Below are positions 60,490 to 64,000 of a stretch of 64,000 nucleotides of DNA, piece after piece (positions within the stretch are counted from its first letter, which is position 1; the number at the start of each line of letters is the position of its first letter). The DNA is from Cristatella mucedo (Eukaryota; Bryozoa; Phylactolaemata; Cristatellidae): contig WPIO01000034.1 in assembly GCA_009760855.2 (NCBI GenBank), positions 641,001 to 705,000 on the forward strand, written 5' to 3'. A program made the position numbers and the translations under genes. A model generated the notes under the pieces. The model was not told where the DNA came from. It was given only the letters and a program-made list of their open reading frames with translations, and searched no databases.

Positions 60490-60614
60490 TGCCAAGTGGT
60501 TCCATCGTGGAAAACGACACAGTCGTATACTGGTCCGCAGTCAGGATAGGTATTCTGCAGCATTCCAAGTGCATCTACACGGGCACATAGCTCGTCCCGC
60601 GCTTGCCTTTGCTT
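60490..60614 (-). CDS. TPP2: TPP2 exon with the GPVYDC..FHDG motif
   Basis: Entered in phase 0 after TTTTAG, it starts KQRQARDEL and continues to DCGPVYDCVVFHDGTTW. The human counterpart reads GPVYDCLVWHDGEVW. It is the last part of the Asp-His insertion. The donor is CA/GTAAGA and the exon ends in phase 2, matching the next exon, which supplies the last base of a Gln codon. Leu and Trp of the human motif are replaced by Val and Phe. Confidence 0.93.
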
Positions 60615-60869
60615 CTAAAACATCATCACGACCATCGTTATGTGGTGATTGCAGGTATGAAGCACCGTCACTATCGCATATAATAGTGCAAATACAGACA
60701 ACTTGAAAAGGGTGCATATCCCTATAGTAATAAGGCTACAGGATCTGTGCCCAGTGCACATGGGCTTAAATTACCTTTCGAGTATTCACTGACTACTTAA
60801 GCAATTCCACTAATAAAACTAATGCTTAATCAGCTTTTGCAATCGATTAGCACAACGTTTTCTTAAATG

Positions 60870-61385
60870 ATAATAATATGATAATAATAATGTTAATGAT
60901 AATAATAATAAATATGGAACAATAATGCAATAATGTATGTAATGTATGTAATAATAAATATTCTATGGTGCCGACCGAGAACTAGATCTCTTGCTAAGCA
61001 CTTTGCAGATGCTGTACAGAAAGCACTAGAAAATGATTGATGGAAACATCTGCAAGTAGCAGGCCTACAGTAAGGAGGTACATGCACACGAATAACAAAT
61101 CGCAAAAGCTTGCCAAATGCTATAACAAACAGGTGGTTTTAAGCCTTATTTTAAATGCCCCCTGTCAGGGGACGTTGTGCCATGCATCCCTAGTGAGTTC
61201 TATACTTTGGTAGCATAGAAACTAGAGGCCTCGAACGTTTTTGAAGTTCGTAGGAGGTATGGCTAAACGATTCGAGACATAACAGTTGGCTGTTCTTCGC
61301 ATGGTGGGAGGCAGATCTGATATGTAGGCTGGAGCCAGAGAATGAAGTGATCACAAAGTAAGTGACAGAACCTTGAAGTCGAATG
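60870..61385 (-). mobile_element. LINE family A 3' fragment, minus strand
   Basis: The reverse complement carries the AAGCAGTTGG-poor but recognisable C-terminal region (CTTCAAGGTTCTGTCACTTAC near 61370) and terminal ATTATTATTATC repeats at 60870-60910. It is decayed and lies between two TPP2 exons. Confidence 0.65.
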
Positions 61386-61389
61386 TGCT

Positions 61390-61472
61390 GGTCGGTCAGG
61401 CTCGGCCGGTCCGTCAGGCTCGGCCGGTCCGTCAGGCTCGGCCGGTCCGTCAGGCTCGGCCAGTCAGTCGGG
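61390..61472. repeat. 18-bp minisatellite, about 4.5 units
   Basis: The unit is GGTCCGTCAGGCTCGGCC, the first and last copies being variants. It is GC rich and lies inside the decayed LINE A/intron sequence between TPP2 exons 61956 and 60614. Confidence 0.9.
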
Positions 61473-61629
61473 CTGTTTATAACAACAAACACTCTAAAGC
61501 AAGGCAAAATCTCATCCTGATTGAACCACTCTGAAATGATATCACAACAGCCACCAGCACCGGATGCAGGGCATGGATGCACAGTCTAGAGGCTCCAACA
61601 GGCAACATGGTAGGATATATTTTACGGTT

Positions 61630-61910
61630 ATGTTATCGTTGTGGTCTGAGTATATGCAGGCTGGTACCGCTCCTTCCTTAAACAGCTGTCAGGAGCATCA
61701 CCGGTGGTGCATAGCTGTGGTCCGCCTGTGGTGAGGTTTGGACAGGCCGGTAACCACAGTCAGATGGTGGACTCACCATCGGGGTCGGCCAAAACACAGC
61801 CGTGGGCTAGGAGGGAGATTCAGTGGGGAGAGAGGGGCGAGTGAAGTCGTGCTCCCTCTGCTCTGTAGTAGAATAAACTGTTGGTGTTGGTTCTGCGCTG
61901 GCGTTATTCG
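61630..61910 (+). mobile_element. LTR-like dispersed repeat, copy b
   Basis: See the copy at 21930. This one ends about 50 bases from the donor of the TPP2 exon at 61956-62156 and is antisense to the gene. It carries AATAAA at 61872. Confidence 0.5.
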
Positions 61911-61955
61911 TGCAAGGCGTTCTTCGTGCAAGGCGCATCGAAGCACAATTGTTAC

Positions 61956-62156
61956 CTGGTTAGGGTTCGGGTAGTTGATGTCGAACTGATCCAGGTGCTT
62001 TGTTGCTATGGCAACAGCTTTGCTATGCTTGGGGTCCCACATATTCTTCTTTCTTTCTGTTTTGATTCTATCTATAAGCATCGCTGGGAAGAGATCGAAT
62101 GCTTTCTTCATCCCAATATTATACTGGCCAGTGGGATTATTCCAAGACAGAGGAAT
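61956..62156 (-). CDS. TPP2: TPP2 exon: N-terminal insertion after the catalytic Asp region
   Basis: The 67 codons begin IPLSWNNPTGQYNIGMKKAF and match the animal TPP2 stretch with the IPASWTNPSGKYHIG pattern. A basic helix with KTERKKNMWDPKH follows, like KERKEKIWDP in human. This segment lies in the large insertion between Asp and His that separates TPP2 from bacterial subtilisins. The acceptor TACTTGCAG and the donor CAG/GTAACA fit consensus, and both ends are phase 0. It is the most upstream exon visible; sequence from 62160 to the right edge shows no earlier TPP2 exon. An LTR-like repeat ends about 50 bases past its 3' end. Confidence 0.93.
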
Positions 62157-62661
62157 CTGCAAGTACAGAAGCAGAACCTTGAGAGTTTTGCAAGTAACAT
62201 ATGTCTGAAACGATTAATACTAAAAACAGACGGTCAAATGTCACAGAACGTTCACGCGATACAGACCATATTAGCTGGTCAGATGAATTGTCGGCATGAA
62301 TGAACCTACTAATTATGTAGTGCCGTGGTACCAAGCTACTCCACAAGGTACGCCAGTGTACTCAAAAAGGGCACTTGTAGCAAGACATGAAGTTGCTGGC
62401 CAGACACTAATATTCTTAAAAACTGAACGACTTCAAGACATGCGATTTACATGTGTAAACAAATATTAGAAAGGCTCGGTTAAAAAGAAGTCTTGTTAAT
62501 CGATTATTGATACCTTAAACAGGCAGCCATCTCACGACCCATATGCTACCACAATTAGTAAGATCTACAGGCTTTCTCTCTAAAACGAAACACTAGGTGA
62601 TTCAACAGCCTCTTTTATATAGCGACAGAAGAGCCTTTAGGGCTGTCACCACCACTTGCAG

Positions 62662-62758
62662 CTACGATAAAGGATCGCCACGACGGGATTCAAACCCACG
62701 ACCTCGGGGCCGAGGTCGTGAAATGCAACCACCTTACCCAGTGAGCCCTCACGTCTCA
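62662..62758 (-). mobile_element. tRNA-derived SINE or tRNA pseudogene
   Basis: The reverse complement has GGCTCACTGGGTAAGGTGG (A box) and GTGGGTTTGAATCCCGTC (clear B box) around a self-complementary CGACCTCGG/CCGAGGTCG segment. The spacing is wrong for an intact cloverleaf, so I do not call a functional tRNA. Confidence 0.55.
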
Positions 62759-62884
62759 GCAGAATTCTAACAAAGAATATCGCATAGAAATCGCTATGAT
62801 CAAATTGAATCTAGTTCGAGTTAAAAGATACTGACGAGATATATGTGTCGCCGCCCATGACCATGCTCGTGCATACGCAAGGTT

Positions 62885-62885
<1 letters not shown>

Positions 62886-62960
<75 letters not shown>

Positions 62961-63001
62961 CCTGTATGCATAGGTTTAAAATATATATATATATATATAT
63001 A
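62886..63001. repeat. (CA)n then (TA)n microsatellites
   Basis: A CA tract at 62886-62954 with one interruption, then a TA tract at 62980-63001. Confidence 0.95.
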
Positions 63002-63069
63002 CCTTAATGACTTTATCGTAATCGTATTATATACAAATTTCATTCTCCCTTGAATGTGTTTCAGTTTTG

Positions 63070-64000
63070 CCATCCAAAAATATATCCAAGTCTAGAAACG
63101 TGAGGGCTCTGGATTTTGATGCTATCCTAAGCTGACTGAGTCATCTGCCTTTCTGTTTTACCCTCCTGTCAACTCTTCCTCCACGATGCTATCCACCGCT
63201 ACTATGCTATTCTCTCCAACGTCTTCGATGAGTTTTAACCTCTGACTAAACTATATGTCTGCCCCACCCTTAATGCCTTATGTTGTGAGGCTGGCACCAA
63301 AAGGGTAAGGAACATTATGTAAAGGCTTGAAAGAGCTATAAAATCGGGACTCACTTTCTGTTGCCTGGCAGTTGAGGATTATTACGTCAAGACATTTATG
63401 CATTACCTGAGTAAGTCAAAATTCTATAGAGAAATAGTCGAGCGGCAGATCAGTATAACAAAAGTGTTATACATACGATACAACATATACAATATCTACC
63501 CTCGTCTAAGCAACTCAAGATCAAGCATATTTCCCAGTGATCTCAATTGCAACTGAGCATAGAGTTTCTCTAAATTCATAGCAGGCAACGTAAAACAGAT
63601 GAGGGACTCCATCCATCACTACAACAACTGCCAAAGTGGAAACCCAAATTGCCCTGCTCTACTTCGCTCTCCTTTACATCTATTTTGCTTGAAACCACTG
63701 CTAATCTGTCTCCCTGGCTTAAAAGATCCATTAGTTAACCTTGCCTCAGTGTCAACCCATGTCACTCTATCGCAGCTCAAATTCTTCGTCTTTGTGAAAG
63801 AAGCTTTAACCAGAGAGTCTTAAACAGTGGAACTCACTGCCATCATTCTTATGCAAAGACATATACTCTCCTGCTGCCGAATGTCGCACGTCCTTTCCAG
63901 CCATCCTGAGCAGCTGCTTCCGTGCTATTCACTTCATCGACTGTTCTCCTGACTCAGCAATACTTCTAACTTTCTGTTTGTTGCATATGAGGCAAAGTTT
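63070..64000 (+). mobile_element. LINE family B-like fragment, running off the right edge
   Basis: It shows the endonuclease-RT linker (VCPTLNALCCEAGTKRVRN followed by a KLERAIKSG-like motif) and, from 63590, the C-terminal segment whose DNA matches LINE B near 5080 (ATACTCTCCTGCTGCCG). It has many stops. Confidence 0.65.

Larger units (their letters stand above)
20500..62156 (-). other. TPP2: TPP2 gene body (3' most of the gene; 5' exons off the right edge)
   Basis: Tripeptidyl peptidase II removes N-terminal tripeptides from peptides released by the proteasome and assembles into a very large cytosolic spindle complex. Twenty-three minus-strand exons match animal TPP2 collinearly, from about residue 100 of the human protein to about 45 residues before its C-terminus. 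Nearly all junctions are GT-AG and phase-compatible. Phase fails at three places: 48694/48595, 29261/27534 and 27385/25587, where further exons are expected. The span of over 41 kb comes from transposon-filled introns. The promoter, start codon and catalytic Asp exon lie beyond base 64000, and no polyadenylation site was assigned. Whether the gene is functional depends on the missing serine exon. Confidence 0.93.

Noticed and set aside
62662-62758. Possible functional tRNA gene
   Set aside because: The A and B boxes are present, but acceptor and D/T arm pairing and spacing do not give a cloverleaf; better read as a SINE or pseudogene.

Overview
This is an intron-rich, AT-rich invertebrate animal genome window. 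The evidence is GT-AG introns, many decayed non-LTR retrotransposons of the L2/CR1 group, tRNA-like SINEs and microsatellites. I cannot name the phylum. No bacterial gene, CRISPR array, rRNA or functional tRNA was seen.

One host gene explains all the recognisable coding sequence: tripeptidyl peptidase II (TPP2), the giant cytosolic subtilisin-like exopeptidase. It lies on the minus strand. Twenty-three exons can be read between 62156 and 20500, about 3.37 kb of coding sequence or 1,120 residues. They are in the same order as in animal TPP2, and intron phases agree at almost every junction. The first exons (start codon, catalytic Asp) must lie beyond the right edge. The catalytic His and oxyanion Asn exons are present, but the exon that should carry the catalytic Ser is not where it should be (between 48694 and 48595). 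The phases there are also incompatible, so an exon is missing from this copy or from this assembly. Short linking exons (between 29261 and 27534, and between 27385 and 25587) and the last ~40 residues were not located.

Layout: 1 to about 15.78 kb is a diverged tandem copy (unit 1) of the 3' part of TPP2. Its exon copies carry stops, frameshifts and insertions, so it is a pseudogene. About 16 to 34.89 kb is the parental segment (unit 2) with the intact C-terminal exons. From 34.9 to 62.2 kb come the middle and upstream exons. The duplication endpoint falls in the intron between the exons at 35031-35168 and 33842-34180. Introns are filled with two LINE families (A and B), a tRNA-like SINE whose tail resembles the LINE A 3' end, an LTR-like dispersed repeat, an 18-bp minisatellite of about 45 units, and a 0.65-0.74 kb element (two copies, opposite orientations, each with a 6-bp target-site duplication) that I cannot assign to a known family.

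All homology statements come from reading translations by eye against remembered family sequences; exon ends are chosen from splice consensus and phase.
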